From Cryobacterium zongtaii (GTDB taxonomy: Bacteria; Actinomycetota; Actinomycetes; Actinomycetales; Microbacteriaceae), in contig NZ_PPXD01000009.1 of NCBI RefSeq assembly GCF_002909375.1, positions 124,001-188,000 on the forward strand: 64,000 nucleotides of DNA. The letters run 5' to 3'. Below are positions 1 to 8,104 of this stretch, one piece after another. Numbering within the stretch: the stretch's first letter is position 1; each line of letters begins with the position of its first letter. Below the pieces are notes generated by a model that was not told where the DNA came from, did no database searches, and saw only the letters and a list, made by a program, of their open reading frames with translations. A program made the translations under genes and the position numbers.

Positions 1-1273
1 CCACCCCGGTTTCCGGGTGGGTCAGCAGTCGGGTGAAGCTCGGTGCGTGCCCGGCGATCTCCCTTGCGGTCTCGGGGGAGATGGGCCCGTATCCTTCGAG
101 GGTGGCGGGTTCCTCGTCCACGCCCAGCAGGGTGAGCACGGGCACGGTGACCATCACCGTGCCGCGGATGCCGGCGCCCATCCCGTCGGGCGTGATGCCG
201 TCCAGCAACAGGGCGGCGGTGATGTCGGCGCGGAGCTGGTCGAGGGTGCGGGTCGGGAGCTCTTCCGCGGCGTCTGGGCTGAGGCCGAATGCGGTGCCGC
301 TTCCGCTGCCGGCGGTGTCGGACGCGGTGTCGGCCGGCGCCGGGTTGCCGGTCTTCTTCAGCTTCACGGCGATGCCGTTGATCCGGTCGTAGGCGGCCTT
401 GGTGTCGTGGGCGGTGCCGTACCAGTGCAACCAGCCCATCCCGTCCGGGGCGGCCTCCCACCGGCTGTGCCGCTCGGTCAAGGCGTTCGTGCTGCGGGCC
501 ACGATCGACTCCGGGTGCAGGCGCTCTCGCAGTCGGCGGGCCTTGTCGCGGAACCGGGACACCGGCAGGCGCTTGGCCTCCGGCAGCACCTTCTCTTCGA
601 ACGCCGCCTGGTCCTCCATCGGCAGGGTGCGCATCTGATCGACGAGCACGGTGGCGTGCCGGTAGCTGATCTCTCCGGCGGAGAGGGCCTCGAAGGTCGC
701 CGGGGCGGCCATGAGCCAGAGGGACTGATCCATCAGGTGATCCACGGTGCGCTCGGACAGGCGCAGCAGGCAGGCGGTCTCACTGACAATCGTGCGGCGG
801 GCCACATCCCGGTCGTCCCACCGGTTGTAGGCGGCGGCGCGGGCCTGGTCCTCGGTCAGGGTGGCCGCGTTCACGTCGGCCAACCGGATGCTCTCCGGGT
901 TGCCGTGCAGGCGGGAGGAGACCTGCGGGTCCTCACTCCAGCCCTGCAGGGCGACGAGGAACTCGGCCTGCCGGGCCTGCGCGATCGCGATGGCGCGGGC
1001 CTCGACCGCGATCAGCTCGGTGCGGCGGGCCAGCTCCGAGCAGACCAACTCGTCCAGCGCCGGATTGGGGACGTACGGCTCGAAAGCGGCGGGTTCGACT
1101 CCGGCGGGCTCGGCTGCGGCAGGTTCGGTCGCGGTGGATTCGGGCGAGCTGGTTTCCGTCGACCCGGGTTCGGTCGGGTCGACAGGGGAGGGGGCGGAGC
1201 CAAGTGGGGCGGACCCCGGAGAGCGGTGGTCATCATCCGGAGCGGGCGGTACTGCCTGGTCGGGGTTACTCAT
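1..1273 (-). CDS. DUF222/HNH endonuclease family protein, C-terminus beyond window
   Basis: The frame is open from an ATG at 1273 to the window edge, giving about 424 residues with the C-terminal part missing. The N-terminal ~65 residues are low-complexity (Pro, Glu, Ser, Thr, Ala). A DUF222-type helical region follows, with phrases such as ELARRTELIAVEARAIA and SRFRDKARRLRERLHPE. In this family the catalytic HNH motif lies at the C-terminus, so here it would be outside the window and is not seen. These proteins are abundant, often multicopy, in Microbacteriaceae; their biological role is unclear and they need not be mobile. The gene is co-directional with the alcohol dehydrogenase upstream, separated from it by a 66-bp palindromic element. 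Confidence 0.8.
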   Translation of the reverse strand, partial: MSNPDQAVPPAPDDDHRSPGSAPLGSAPSPVDPTEPGSTETSSPESTATEPAAAEPAGVEPAAFEPYVPNPALDELVCSELARRTELIAVEARAIAIAQARQAEFLVALQGWSEDPQVSSRLHGNPESIRLADVNAATLTEDQARAAAYNRWDDRDVARRTIVSETACLLRLSERTVDHLMDQSLWLMAAPATFEALSAGEISYRHATVLVDQMRTLPMEDQAAFEEKVLPEAKRLPVSRFRDKARRLRERLHPESIVARSTNALTERHSRWEAAPDGMGWLHWYGTAHDTKAAYDRINGIAVKLKKTGNPAPADTASDTAGSGSGTAFGLSPDAAEELPTRTLDQLRADITAALLLDGITPDGMGAGIRGTVMVTVPVLTLLGVDEEPATLEGYGPISPETAREIAGHAPSFTRLLTHPETGV

Positions 1274-1311
1274 GATGAGATCGTCTCACCTACCACCGAC
1301 ACTGCCGAAGG

Positions 1312-1377
1312 CTCCGCGAGCTGTGAGAAAAGCCCCAGAAATCTCGAGATTCTGGGGCTTGACTCACAGTTCGCGAG
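1312..1377. repeat. Palindromic intergenic element, copy A (terminator-like)
   Basis: The element lies between two minus-strand genes. The outer arms are CTCCGCGAGCTGTGAG (1312-1327) and CTCACAGTTCGCGAG (1363-1377). They enclose a hairpin with arms AAGCCCCAGAA (1330-1340) and TTCTGGGGCTT (1350-1360). Related elements lie at 51163-51224 and 55331-55393. The inner hairpin could terminate the alcohol dehydrogenase transcript; the conserved outer arms go beyond a simple terminator. Confidence 0.75.
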
Positions 1378-1383
1378 AGGGCG

Positions 1384-2559
1384 TCAGGGGGTCAAAACGA
1401 CCTTGATGCACCCGTCGTCCTTGGCGCTGAAGGTCTCGTACATCTCCGGGGCGCGATCCAGCGGCACCCGGTGGGTGACGAGGTCCATCACGCCGAGCGG
1501 GTCGGTGGGGTCCTCCACCAAGGGCAGCAGATCGCCGACCCAGCGCTGCACGTTGCACTGGCCCATCCGCAGCTGGATCTGCTTGTCGAACATGTTCATC
1601 AGCGGCATCGGGTCGGCCACACCGGAGTACACGCCGCTCACCGAGACCGTGCCGCCGCGGCGCACGAGGTCCAGCGCCATGTGCAGCGCGGCCAGGCGGT
1701 CAACACCCACCGTGGTGAAGACCTTCTTGGCCACCGCATCCGGCAGCAGCCCTGCGGCGTACTGGGTGAACGCGGCGGCGGGGTTGCCGTGCGCCTCCAT
1801 TCCCACGGCGTCAACGACGGAGTCCGGGCCGCGACCGTCGGTCGTCGCCCGCAGCATCGCGACGATGTCGTCGTCGAGGTCGAACACCTCCACACCGTGC
1901 CGGGCGGCCATCTCGCGGCGCTCCGGCACCGGGTCCACACCGAGCACCCGGAAGCCCAGGTGGCGTCCGATGCGGCTGGCGAACTGGCCCACGGGGCCCA
2001 GGCCGATCACGGCGAGGGTGCCGCCGGCGGGCACATCCGCGTACTGCACGCCCTGCCAGGCGGTGGGCAGGATGTCGCTGAGGAACAGGTAGCGCTCGTC
2101 GGGCAGGTCCGCGCCGACCTTGACCGCGTTGAAGTCCGCGAACGGAACCCGCAGGCGCTCGGCCTGGCCGCCGGGAACCGATCCGTAGAGCTCGCTGAAG
2201 CCGTAGAGGCTGGCGCCGGTGCCGGAGTCGCGGTTCTGGGTGGTCTCGCACTGGGTCGTGAGGCCCTGGTTGCACATGAAGCAGTCACCGCAGGCGATGA
2301 CGAACGGGATGACGACCCGATCGCCCACCGAGAGGGTGGTTACCGCGGCGCCGACCTGCTCCACGATGCCCATGTTCTCGTGGCCGAGAACGTCGTTCTT
2401 GGCCAGGAACGGCCCCATCACGTTGTACAGGTGCAGGTCTGAACCGCAGATGGCCGCTGACGTGATGCGGATGACCACATCCGTGGGCTTTTCGATGACG
2501 GGATCGGGGACCTCGATGACCTCTACCTTTTTGGTGTTCTGCCAGGTGAGTGCTTTCAC
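1384..2559 (-). CDS. Zinc-dependent alcohol dehydrogenase (MDR family)
   Basis: This 391-residue medium-chain dehydrogenase should oxidise an alcohol or polyol (or reduce the carbonyl) with NAD(P) in the cytoplasm; the substrate cannot be read from sequence. The catalytic zinc ligands are Cys38 (CGSD) and His60-Glu61 (GHE). The structural zinc loop has Cys90, Cys93, Cys96 and Cys104. The Rossmann nucleotide motif GLGPVG is at 186-191. The length and the CGDCFMC loop resemble the threonine-dehydrogenase/formaldehyde-dehydrogenase-like branch. The start is a GTG at 2559 preceded by an AGAGGA ribosome site. It is divergent from the padR gene across a 259-bp intergenic region and is followed by the palindromic element at 1312-1377. 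Confidence 0.9.
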   Translation of the reverse strand: MKALTWQNTKKVEVIEVPDPVIEKPTDVVIRITSAAICGSDLHLYNVMGPFLAKNDVLGHENMGIVEQVGAAVTTLSVGDRVVIPFVIACGDCFMCNQGLTTQCETTQNRDSGTGASLYGFSELYGSVPGGQAERLRVPFADFNAVKVGADLPDERYLFLSDILPTAWQGVQYADVPAGGTLAVIGLGPVGQFASRIGRHLGFRVLGVDPVPERREMAARHGVEVFDLDDDIVAMLRATTDGRGPDSVVDAVGMEAHGNPAAAFTQYAAGLLPDAVAKKVFTTVGVDRLAALHMALDLVRRGGTVSVSGVYSGVADPMPLMNMFDKQIQLRMGQCNVQRWVGDLLPLVEDPTDPLGVMDLVTHRVPLDRAPEMYETFSAKDDGCIKVVLTP

Positions 2560-2762
2560 GGTGTCCTCTTCTTTGTACGATCGGGCCGCGGTTGCGGTGC
2601 CGCCCGGGTGGGGCGAATCTCACCAGCCTTGTTCAGGCAGAGGAGAAACTCAAGGAAGCTGGACGTATCTCCAGGCTTGGCGCCGAGGCGTGACGAATCG
2701 GGAAATTCCCCGTCGCACCAACGGGTGTGCGCGGCCGCAGCCGGGCAGAGGTCGCTTTTATC

Positions 2763-2811
2763 CCTATACCTAGAACTGCTAGGGTTCATGCATTGCAGCT
2801 CTAGGTATAGG
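2763..2811. promoter_or_regulatory. Probable PadR operator overlapping the padR ribosome site
   Basis: Perfect 12-bp inverted arms CCTATACCTAGA (2763-2774) and TCTAGGTATAGG (2800-2811) are separated by 25 bp. The right arm runs into the Shine-Dalgarno sequence of padR. A repressor bound here would block both transcription and ribosome loading. The rest of 2560-2818 shows no other clear element and could hold the dehydrogenase promoter. Confidence 0.7.
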
Positions 2812-2818
2812 AGGCGCC

Positions 2819-3181
2819 ATGCGCATCGAGAAAGACCTGGTCGCCGCCGCGGCCACCCCGCTGGTGCTGGGGATTCTGATGGACGGCGACCTCTACGGTT
2901 ACGCCATCCTCAAGCGGGTGAGCGATCTCAGCGGCGGCAGCATGCAGTGGACCGACGGGATGCTCTACCCGTTGCTGCACCGCCTCGAACGGCTCGGCTA
3001 CGTGACCTCGCTCTGGGGCACCTCTGACGCGGGCCGCCGGCGCAAGCACTACGCCATCACCGACCTCGGCCGGGAACAACTGGCCGAGCGGCAGGAGCAG
3101 TGGACCGTCGTGGCGGATGCCCTCCGCCAGGTCTGGCAGGACCGGCCCCGGCCGACGGCCGTGACGGAAGGGTGGGCCTGA
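2819..3181 (+). CDS. PadR family transcriptional regulator
   Basis: This 120-residue protein is a complete short PadR repressor. A winged helix covers roughly residues 10-85, including DLYGYAILKRVSDLSGGSMQ and the wing phrase GMLYPLLHRLERLGYV, and a short C-terminal dimerisation helix follows. The start ATG follows TAGGAGG at a 6-base spacing. The stop TGA shares its A with the ATG of the next gene, so the two are translationally coupled. The perfect inverted repeat across the promoter and ribosome site suggests autorepression. PadR proteins paired with a membrane partner usually respond to cell-envelope-active compounds; that role is inferred here. Confidence 0.9.
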   Translation: MRIEKDLVAAAATPLVLGILMDGDLYGYAILKRVSDLSGGSMQWTDGMLYPLLHRLERLGYVTSLWGTSDAGRRRKHYAITDLGREQLAERQEQWTVVADALRQVWQDRPRPTAVTEGWA

Positions 3182-4530
3182 TGAACCTCGACGCCGACCT
3201 GGAAGCCCAGATCGATAGCTGGCGCGGCTACGTGCAGCGACGCCAGGCCATCGCCACCGCCGACGTGGAGGAGCTGGAAGATCACCTGCGCGAGCAGATC
3301 GAAGACCTGCTGGCCACCGGGCTCGACCACGACGAGGCCTTCCTCGTGGCGATCAAGCGGCTGGGCAACCTCGACGCTGTGTCCCGCGAATTCGCCAGGG
3401 AACACTCCGACAGGCTCTGGAAACAACTCGTGCTCCTGCCCGACGCCGCCGGCGACAGCCGCGCGCCGGCTTGGCGGGAACTTGCCGTGGTGGTCGGTTT
3501 CGCCCTCGGCGCGGGCCTGGCCGTCAAGGCCGGCCTCACCTGGTCCGACGGCGGCACGGGCCTGGTCCGAAACCTCGGCCTGCTGGTGTTCCCGTTCCTC
3601 GCCGCCTACTTCGGCTGGAAGCGTCGGCTCACCGTGCCCGTCGCGGCAACCCTCGTCGTCTCGTTCGCCGCCCTCGCGGTGCTGCTCAACGTCTACCCGT
3701 TTGCCGCCGGCGGCTCCACCGAGTTGCTCGCCGCGCTGCACGCCCCGGTGCTGCTCTGGATGCTGGTCGGGATCGCCTACGTCGGCGGCCGCTGGCGCTC
3801 CGACGCCCGACGGATGGACTTCGTGCGGTTCACCGGCGAGCTCGCGATCTACTACACGCTGCTCGCCCTCGGCGGAGCCGTGCTCATCGGGCTCACCGTC
3901 GCGGTGCTGTCCGCCGTGCGCGTCGATCCCGGCCCGGTGCTGACCGGCTGGATCCTGCCGCTCACGATACCCGGCGCCCTCGTCGTGGCCGCCTGGCTGG
4001 TCGAGGCCAAGCAGAACGTGGTCGAGAACATCGCCCCGGTGCTCACCCGGGTGTTCACCCCGCTGACGATCATCATGCTCCTGGCCGTGCTCGCGGTGCT
4101 GGCCACCGCCGGCGGGCTGGACACCGTCGACCGCTACCTGCTCATCCTGATGAACGCCATCCTGGTGCTCGTGCTCAGCCTGCTGCTCTACTCGATCTCC
4201 GCCCGCGATTCCCTCGCCCGGCCCGGCGTCTTCGACGTGCTCCAGCTGGTGCTGGTGATCGTGGCCCTGGCTGTCGACGCCGTGATGCTCACCGCGATGC
4301 TCACGCGCATCACCGAGTTCGGCTTCAGCCCCAACAAGATCGCCGCGCTCGGCCTCAACCTGCTGCTCCTCGTGCACCTGGTGCGTGCGGCCTGGCTCGC
4401 CATCGGGTTCCTGCGCGGGCGACACCCGTTCGCGGCGCTCGAACACTGGCAGACCCGGTACCTGCCCATCTACGGGCTCTGGGCGCTCGTCGTGGTCGCG
4501 GTCTTCCCGCTGGTCTTCGGCTTCGCCTGA
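3181..4530 (+). CDS. Permease-prefix-domain integral membrane protein, PadR partner
   Basis: The protein has 449 residues from the ATG at 3181, which overlaps the padR stop by one base; longer upstream starts would run through padR. The N-terminal ~85 residues form a soluble helical 'permease prefix domain 1' region (MNLDADLEAQIDSWRGYVQ and onward, ending EFAREHSDRLWKQL). About nine to ten hydrophobic segments follow. This soluble domain is typical of membrane proteins encoded beside a PadR repressor in Gram-positive bacteria. No ATPase or known transporter signature is visible. The role is probably envelope stress or drug response; substrate and mechanism are unknown. Confidence 0.75.
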   Translation: MNLDADLEAQIDSWRGYVQRRQAIATADVEELEDHLREQIEDLLATGLDHDEAFLVAIKRLGNLDAVSREFAREHSDRLWKQLVLLPDAAGDSRAPAWRELAVVVGFALGAGLAVKAGLTWSDGGTGLVRNLGLLVFPFLAAYFGWKRRLTVPVAATLVVSFAALAVLLNVYPFAAGGSTELLAALHAPVLLWMLVGIAYVGGRWRSDARRMDFVRFTGELAIYYTLLALGGAVLIGLTVAVLSAVRVDPGPVLTGWILPLTIPGALVVAAWLVEAKQNVVENIAPVLTRVFTPLTIIMLLAVLAVLATAGGLDTVDRYLLILMNAILVLVLSLLLYSISARDSLARPGVFDVLQLVLVIVALAVDAVMLTAMLTRITEFGFSPNKIAALGLNLLLLVHLVRAAWLAIGFLRGRHPFAALEHWQTRYLPIYGLWALVVVAVFPLVFGFA

Positions 4531-4537
4531 TTCCGCG

Positions 4538-5251
4538 TTAGGCGGTGCGGGTGACCGGGCTGGATGACCAGCCGGAGACATGGAGGCGCTCGAAGCCGTC
4601 CAGGAGCAGGTCGAGGGCGAATTCGAACTCGAACCTGTCGTCACAGCCGTGCGCCACGACCGAATCGTCGTGGGCCGCCGCAGTGCTGATCTGCAGGATG
4701 TGGGGATACCGCTCCGCCATCGCCTGCATTCGGGCAGCCTGCACGGCGGGGTCGACGGGTGGCCGGGCCGGGTCGGCGGATGCGTCGAAGAGCTCCTGGG
4801 TGAACCCCCACATGCGGCTGCCCAGGGCGTGCATCACGTGGTGGGTGAGGTCCGCCGAGAACCCGCCGGCCAGGAACATCCCGATCGTCGACTCCAGGTA
4901 GTCCAGCACCGCCGGGGTGTGCGTGGTGCGCGACTCGAGCACCGACCGGGCCCATGGATGCCGTAACAACATCTGGCGGGCCGAGAGCACCCGCAGTCGC
5001 ACCGCGGCCTTCCACTCGGTGTCCGGGGCCGGCGGGTCGATCTCGGCGACGATCACCTCGACCATGCCGTCGAGCAGCTCGTCCTTGTTCGCCACGTGCT
5101 TGTACAGAGCCATCGGCACAACGCCGAGCTCCTCGGCCAGCCGGCGCATGCTCAGCGCCTCGATGCCGGCCTGATCGGCCAGCCCGACGGCGGCCTGCAG
5201 CACCCGATCACGGTTGAGGCGCACCCGCGGGACCACCAGAACTTGAGCCAT
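4538..5251 (-). CDS. TetR/AcrR family transcriptional regulator
   Basis: This 237-residue repressor has an N-terminal helix-turn-helix (about residues 10-58: LNRDRVLQAAVGLADQAGIE, MRRLAEELGV, ALYKHVANKDELL). The long ligand-binding C-terminus is of the TetR_C type. A GGGAG ribosome site precedes the ATG at 5251. It is divergent from the DUF4386/MDR operon across 112 bp that contain two similar 15-bp operators, the usual arrangement for a regulator controlling itself and its neighbour. The inducing ligand is unknown. Confidence 0.9.
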   Translation of the reverse strand: MAQVLVVPRVRLNRDRVLQAAVGLADQAGIEALSMRRLAEELGVVPMALYKHVANKDELLDGMVEVIVAEIDPPAPDTEWKAAVRLRVLSARQMLLRHPWARSVLESRTTHTPAVLDYLESTIGMFLAGGFSADLTHHVMHALGSRMWGFTQELFDASADPARPPVDPAVQAARMQAMAERYPHILQISTAAAHDDSVVAHGCDDRFEFEFALDLLLDGFERLHVSGWSSSPVTRTA

Positions 5252-5292
5252 GTGAGCTCCCTATGAACGAGATCAGTCCTGCCCATTGACAG

Positions 5293-5307
5293 GAGTACAG
5301 CGTACAC
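5293..5307. promoter_or_regulatory. TetR operator, site 1
   Basis: GAGTACAGCGTACAC is a 15-bp near-palindrome matching the perfect site at 5328-5342. It lies in the divergent promoter region of the TetR gene (start 5251) and the DUF4386 gene (start 5364). Two such sites suggest binding by two dimers. Confidence 0.7.
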
Positions 5308-5327
5308 CTTAGAGTCGCTGCATCCGA

Positions 5328-5342
5328 GTGTACGCCGTACAC
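5328..5342. promoter_or_regulatory. TetR operator, site 2
   Basis: GTGTACGCCGTACAC is a perfect inverted repeat around a central C. It sits 35 bp (centre to centre) from site 1 and just upstream of the DUF4386 ribosome site AAGGAG (5353-5358). Confidence 0.75.
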
Positions 5343-5363
5343 CTCAACCTTGAAGGAGCTCTC

Positions 5364-6083
5364 ATGTCTCCCATCCGCCGAACCGCAATTCTCGCCGGTG
5401 TACTCTTTCTCCTCACCGAAGTCGGCGCGATCGTCGGTCGTCTGCTCTATGCCCCGGTGCTCAACACGCCCGGTTATGTCCTCGGTACCGGCCGCGACCC
5501 GATGGTGGCCGTCGGCGTGCTGTTCGAGGTCGTGCTGGTGATCGCCGTGGTCGGCACCGGGGTGGTCCTTTATCCGGTGCTCCGCCGCCAGAGTCCGACG
5601 CTGGCGCTGGCCTACGCTGCCGCGCGCATCCTCGAGGCCGCGATCATCCTGGTGGGCACCCTCAGCCTGCTCACGGTGCTGATGCTGCGGCAGCAGCCGC
5701 CCAGCGTTGATGCCAGCGCGCTCGAGGCCGTCGCCGCCGCGTTGCTGGCCCTGCAAGACGCCACCCTGCTGTTCGGTCCGGGCTTCGCGCTCGGCATCGG
5801 CTCGATCCTGCTGGCCTCCCTGATGTTCACCTCCCGCCTCGTGCCTCGCGCCATCGCGGTACTCGGCCTGGTGGGCGGGGCCATCATCACCATCTCGACG
5901 GTGCTGGTGATCTTCGGCCTGTACGGCCAGTTCTCCCCGACCGGGCTGCTCGTTGCGCTGCCCGTGTTCGCTTGGGAGGTGTCGCTCGCACTCTGGCTGA
6001 TCCTCAAGGGCTTCAACACCGCCGCCGTCGAGCGGATGCCGCAGCGCCGAGTCGGCGCCGACCCGGTTGGGGTGACCTCGTGA
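5364..6083 (+). CDS. DUF4386 family membrane protein
   Basis: The protein has 239 residues starting at the ATG at 5364, chosen because AAGGAG lies five bases upstream and the earlier in-frame GTG falls inside the operator. Six hydrophobic segments are visible, beginning with RRTAILAGVLFLLTEVGAIVG, and the overall pattern fits the DUF4386 family of uncharacterised membrane proteins. It is the first gene of a two-gene operon under the divergent TetR regulator. The stop overlaps the GTG start of the MDR gene (GTGA). No biochemical function can be assigned. Confidence 0.8.
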   Translation: MSPIRRTAILAGVLFLLTEVGAIVGRLLYAPVLNTPGYVLGTGRDPMVAVGVLFEVVLVIAVVGTGVVLYPVLRRQSPTLALAYAAARILEAAIILVGTLSLLTVLMLRQQPPSVDASALEAVAAALLALQDATLLFGPGFALGIGSILLASLMFTSRLVPRAIAVLGLVGGAIITISTVLVIFGLYGQFSPTGLLVALPVFAWEVSLALWLILKGFNTAAVERMPQRRVGADPVGVTS

Positions 6084-7060
6084 GGGCCGCGGTCTACCGG
6101 CGGTTCGGCCCCGCCGACGTTGTCTCGGTTGAGGAGATCCCCACCCCGGCGCCCGGGCCCCAGGAGGTGCTCATCCGGGTGCTCGCCAGCACCGTGAGCG
6201 CCGCCGACCACCGGGCCCGCTCCCACGACGTGCCGAAGGGACTCGGCCTCCTGGCCGGGGCCGGCCTGGGGTTCTTCAGGCCCCGCCGGCGGGTGCTCGG
6301 CATGGACGCCGCCGGGGTCGTCGCAGCGGTGGGGGAGAAGGTCACCAGGTTCGCGCCCGGCGACGAGGTCATCGCCATGCTCGGCGCGAAGTTCGGCGGC
6401 CACGCCGAGTATGCCCGGATCGGGCAGGACGGACCGATCACGGCCAAGCCGGCCGGCCTGGGCTTCGACGAATCCGTCGCCCTCGTCTTCGGCGGCATCA
6501 CCGCGCGGGTCTTCCTGAACCGCGCCGACATCCAGCCGGGCGCGCGGGTGCTGGTCAACGGGGCATCCGGAGCCGTCGGCACCGCGGCCGTGCAACTGGC
6601 CAAGAACCTCGGTGCGCACGTGACCGCGGTCTGCGCGGCGCGGAACGCCGCCCTGGTCACCGACCTGGGCGCCGACAGGGTGATCGACTACCAGAGCTCG
6701 GACTTCACGACCGGATCCGACACCTACGACGTGATCATGGACTGCGTCGGCAATGCGTCTTTCGACAGGGTGCAGCGGCTGATCACCCCCGGCGGAGCCC
6801 TGTTGGCCGTCATCACCGACCTCACCGGTCTCCTGCGCGCGAGGTCCCGCACTCGCAGGAGCGGCAAGCTGGTCAGCGCCAGCGGCGTCGACTACCGGGC
6901 CGAGGACCTTCGGTTTCTCGTGGGCCTCGCGGAGCAGGGCAAACTGCGACCGGTCATCGACCGCAGTTACGACCTTGACGAGATCGTGGCCGCGCACCGC
7001 TTCGTCGACGCCGGCCACAAGCGGGGCAGTGTTGTGCTGCGCATCGCCGGATCAGGCTAG
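6080..7060 (+). CDS. NAD(P)-dependent quinone oxidoreductase-like MDR protein
   Basis: The protein has 326 residues from the GTG at 6080, which overlaps the previous stop. It is a zinc-free medium-chain reductase: the N-terminal GroES-like domain lacks the catalytic and structural cysteines, and the nucleotide motif is NGASGAVGTAA. Such proteins reduce quinones or alpha,beta-unsaturated carbonyls with NADPH. Being coupled to a DUF4386 membrane protein and a TetR regulator suggests a response to a reactive or toxic small molecule. The substrate is not known. Confidence 0.85.
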   Translation: MRAAVYRRFGPADVVSVEEIPTPAPGPQEVLIRVLASTVSAADHRARSHDVPKGLGLLAGAGLGFFRPRRRVLGMDAAGVVAAVGEKVTRFAPGDEVIAMLGAKFGGHAEYARIGQDGPITAKPAGLGFDESVALVFGGITARVFLNRADIQPGARVLVNGASGAVGTAAVQLAKNLGAHVTAVCAARNAALVTDLGADRVIDYQSSDFTTGSDTYDVIMDCVGNASFDRVQRLITPGGALLAVITDLTGLLRARSRTRRSGKLVSASGVDYRAEDLRFLVGLAEQGKLRPVIDRSYDLDEIVAAHRFVDAGHKRGSVVLRIAGSG

Positions 7061-7068
7061 ACCGGCAT

Positions 7069-7124
7069 CAGGCCAACGCGCTCAGGCCAACGCGCTCAGG
7101 CCAACGCGCTCAGACCAATGCGGC
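7069..7124. repeat. 14-bp tandem repeat at the exonuclease 3' end
   Basis: Three perfect copies of CAGGCCAACGCGCT (7069-7082, 7083-7096, 7097-7110) are followed by a diverged fourth (7111-7124). The fourth copy lies on the last codons of the minus-strand exonuclease gene. Read on the minus strand, each unit carries a leucine-alanine-stop-like ending, so the array looks like serial duplication of the gene's stop-codon region. Confidence 0.85.
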
Positions 7125-8054
7125 CAGGGCCTCGCGGGCGCGTTGCATCGACGAACTGAGCCCCCACCTGGCCGACAACTGCTCCAGCTCGGCATTCTGC
7201 TCGGGTGTGCTGGGGCGGATGCGGGCGTCGAAGTCCGGCAGGTCCAGGTCACGCACGACGTTCACCACGGTCGGGGCCACCGTGAGGTAGTCCGCGGCGG
7301 CGAGGATCTTGGCGCGCACGGAGGCGCCCAGCTTCACATCGGGGTCGGCCGCCGCCGCCACGATCCCGTCGAGGTCGCCGTACTCGGCCAGCAGCGTGGC
7401 CGCGGTCTTCTCGCCCACCCCGGCCACGCCGGGAAGGCCGTCGGAGGCGTCGCCGCGCATGGCGGCGAAGTCGGCGTACTGCGCCGGGGTGACGCCGGTC
7501 TTGGTCGTCAGCGTCGCGTCGGTCAGAAGCTCCAGCCGGGCCATGCCGCGGCCGGTGTAGATCACCCGAACGTCGCGGGTGTCGTCGACGAGCTGGAAGA
7601 GGTCCCGGTCGCCCGTGATGATGTCCACCGGGATCGACGAGTGCGAGGCGAGGGTGCCGATCACATCGTCGGCCTCGTGCTGGGCGGCGCCGATGATCGG
7701 GATGCCGAGCGCGGTGAGCACCTCGCGGATGATCGGCACCTGCGGGGTGAGCAGGTCGGGCACAACCTCGATTGCGGGGTCGGCAGCCACCGAGGGCTCG
7801 GCGGCGACCCGATGGGTCTTGTAGGTGGGGATGAGATCGACCCGCCACTGCGGCCGCCAGTCGTCGTCCCAGCAGGCCACGATCTCGGTGGGCTGGAACT
7901 CGGTGGCGAGTCGGGCGATCATGTCGAGCAGCCCGCGCACGGCGTTCACCGGTTCACCGGTGGGTGCGCGCATCGAGTCCGGCACGCCGTAGAACGCGCG
8001 GAAATACAGGGAGGCGGTGTCAAGGAGCATCCGGCGCTCGGGTTGAGTGGTCAC
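7110..8054 (-). CDS. 5'-3' exonuclease (PolA N-terminal/FEN-like)
   Basis: The protein has 314 residues with a GTG start at 8054 (MTTQPERRMLLDTASLYFRA). It is the stand-alone form of the 5'-nuclease domain of DNA polymerase I and should remove flap or RNA-primer ends. Metal-binding acidic motifs are present (LLDTAS, EADDVIG, ITGDRDLFQLV), followed by the helix-hairpin-helix GLPGVAGVGEKTA. No polymerase domain follows. Such paralogues are common in Actinobacteria beside a full PolA encoded elsewhere. The hexamer CAAGAT lies six bases before the GTG, a weak form of the leaderless promoter pattern seen elsewhere. The gene ends inside a tandem repeat. Confidence 0.92.
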   Translation of the reverse strand: MTTQPERRMLLDTASLYFRAFYGVPDSMRAPTGEPVNAVRGLLDMIARLATEFQPTEIVACWDDDWRPQWRVDLIPTYKTHRVAAEPSVAADPAIEVVPDLLTPQVPIIREVLTALGIPIIGAAQHEADDVIGTLASHSSIPVDIITGDRDLFQLVDDTRDVRVIYTGRGMARLELLTDATLTTKTGVTPAQYADFAAMRGDASDGLPGVAGVGEKTAATLLAEYGDLDGIVAAAADPDVKLGASVRAKILAAADYLTVAPTVVNVVRDLDLPDFDARIRPSTPEQNAELEQLSARWGLSSSMQRAREALAALV

Positions 8055-8104
8055 GGCCGCATCTTGCCACACCTGAGGAACCGGCGCAGTGGCCGGCCGC
8101 GCCG

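Noticed and set aside
1-1273. DUF222/HNH protein as a homing endonuclease or mobile element
   Set aside because: No intron, intein or inverted repeats surround it; such genes are ordinary multicopy members of Microbacteriaceae genomes.
17-2092. Long plus-strand open frame of 691 codons
   Set aside because: It lies antisense to the DUF222 endonuclease and alcohol dehydrogenase genes, and its product is low-complexity Gly/Arg/His-rich, typical of the complementary frame in GC-rich DNA.
3049-4644. Minus-strand 531-codon frame
   Set aside because: It is antisense to the PadR-partner membrane gene; the Gly/Glu/His-rich composition and lack of ribosome site mark it as a shadow.
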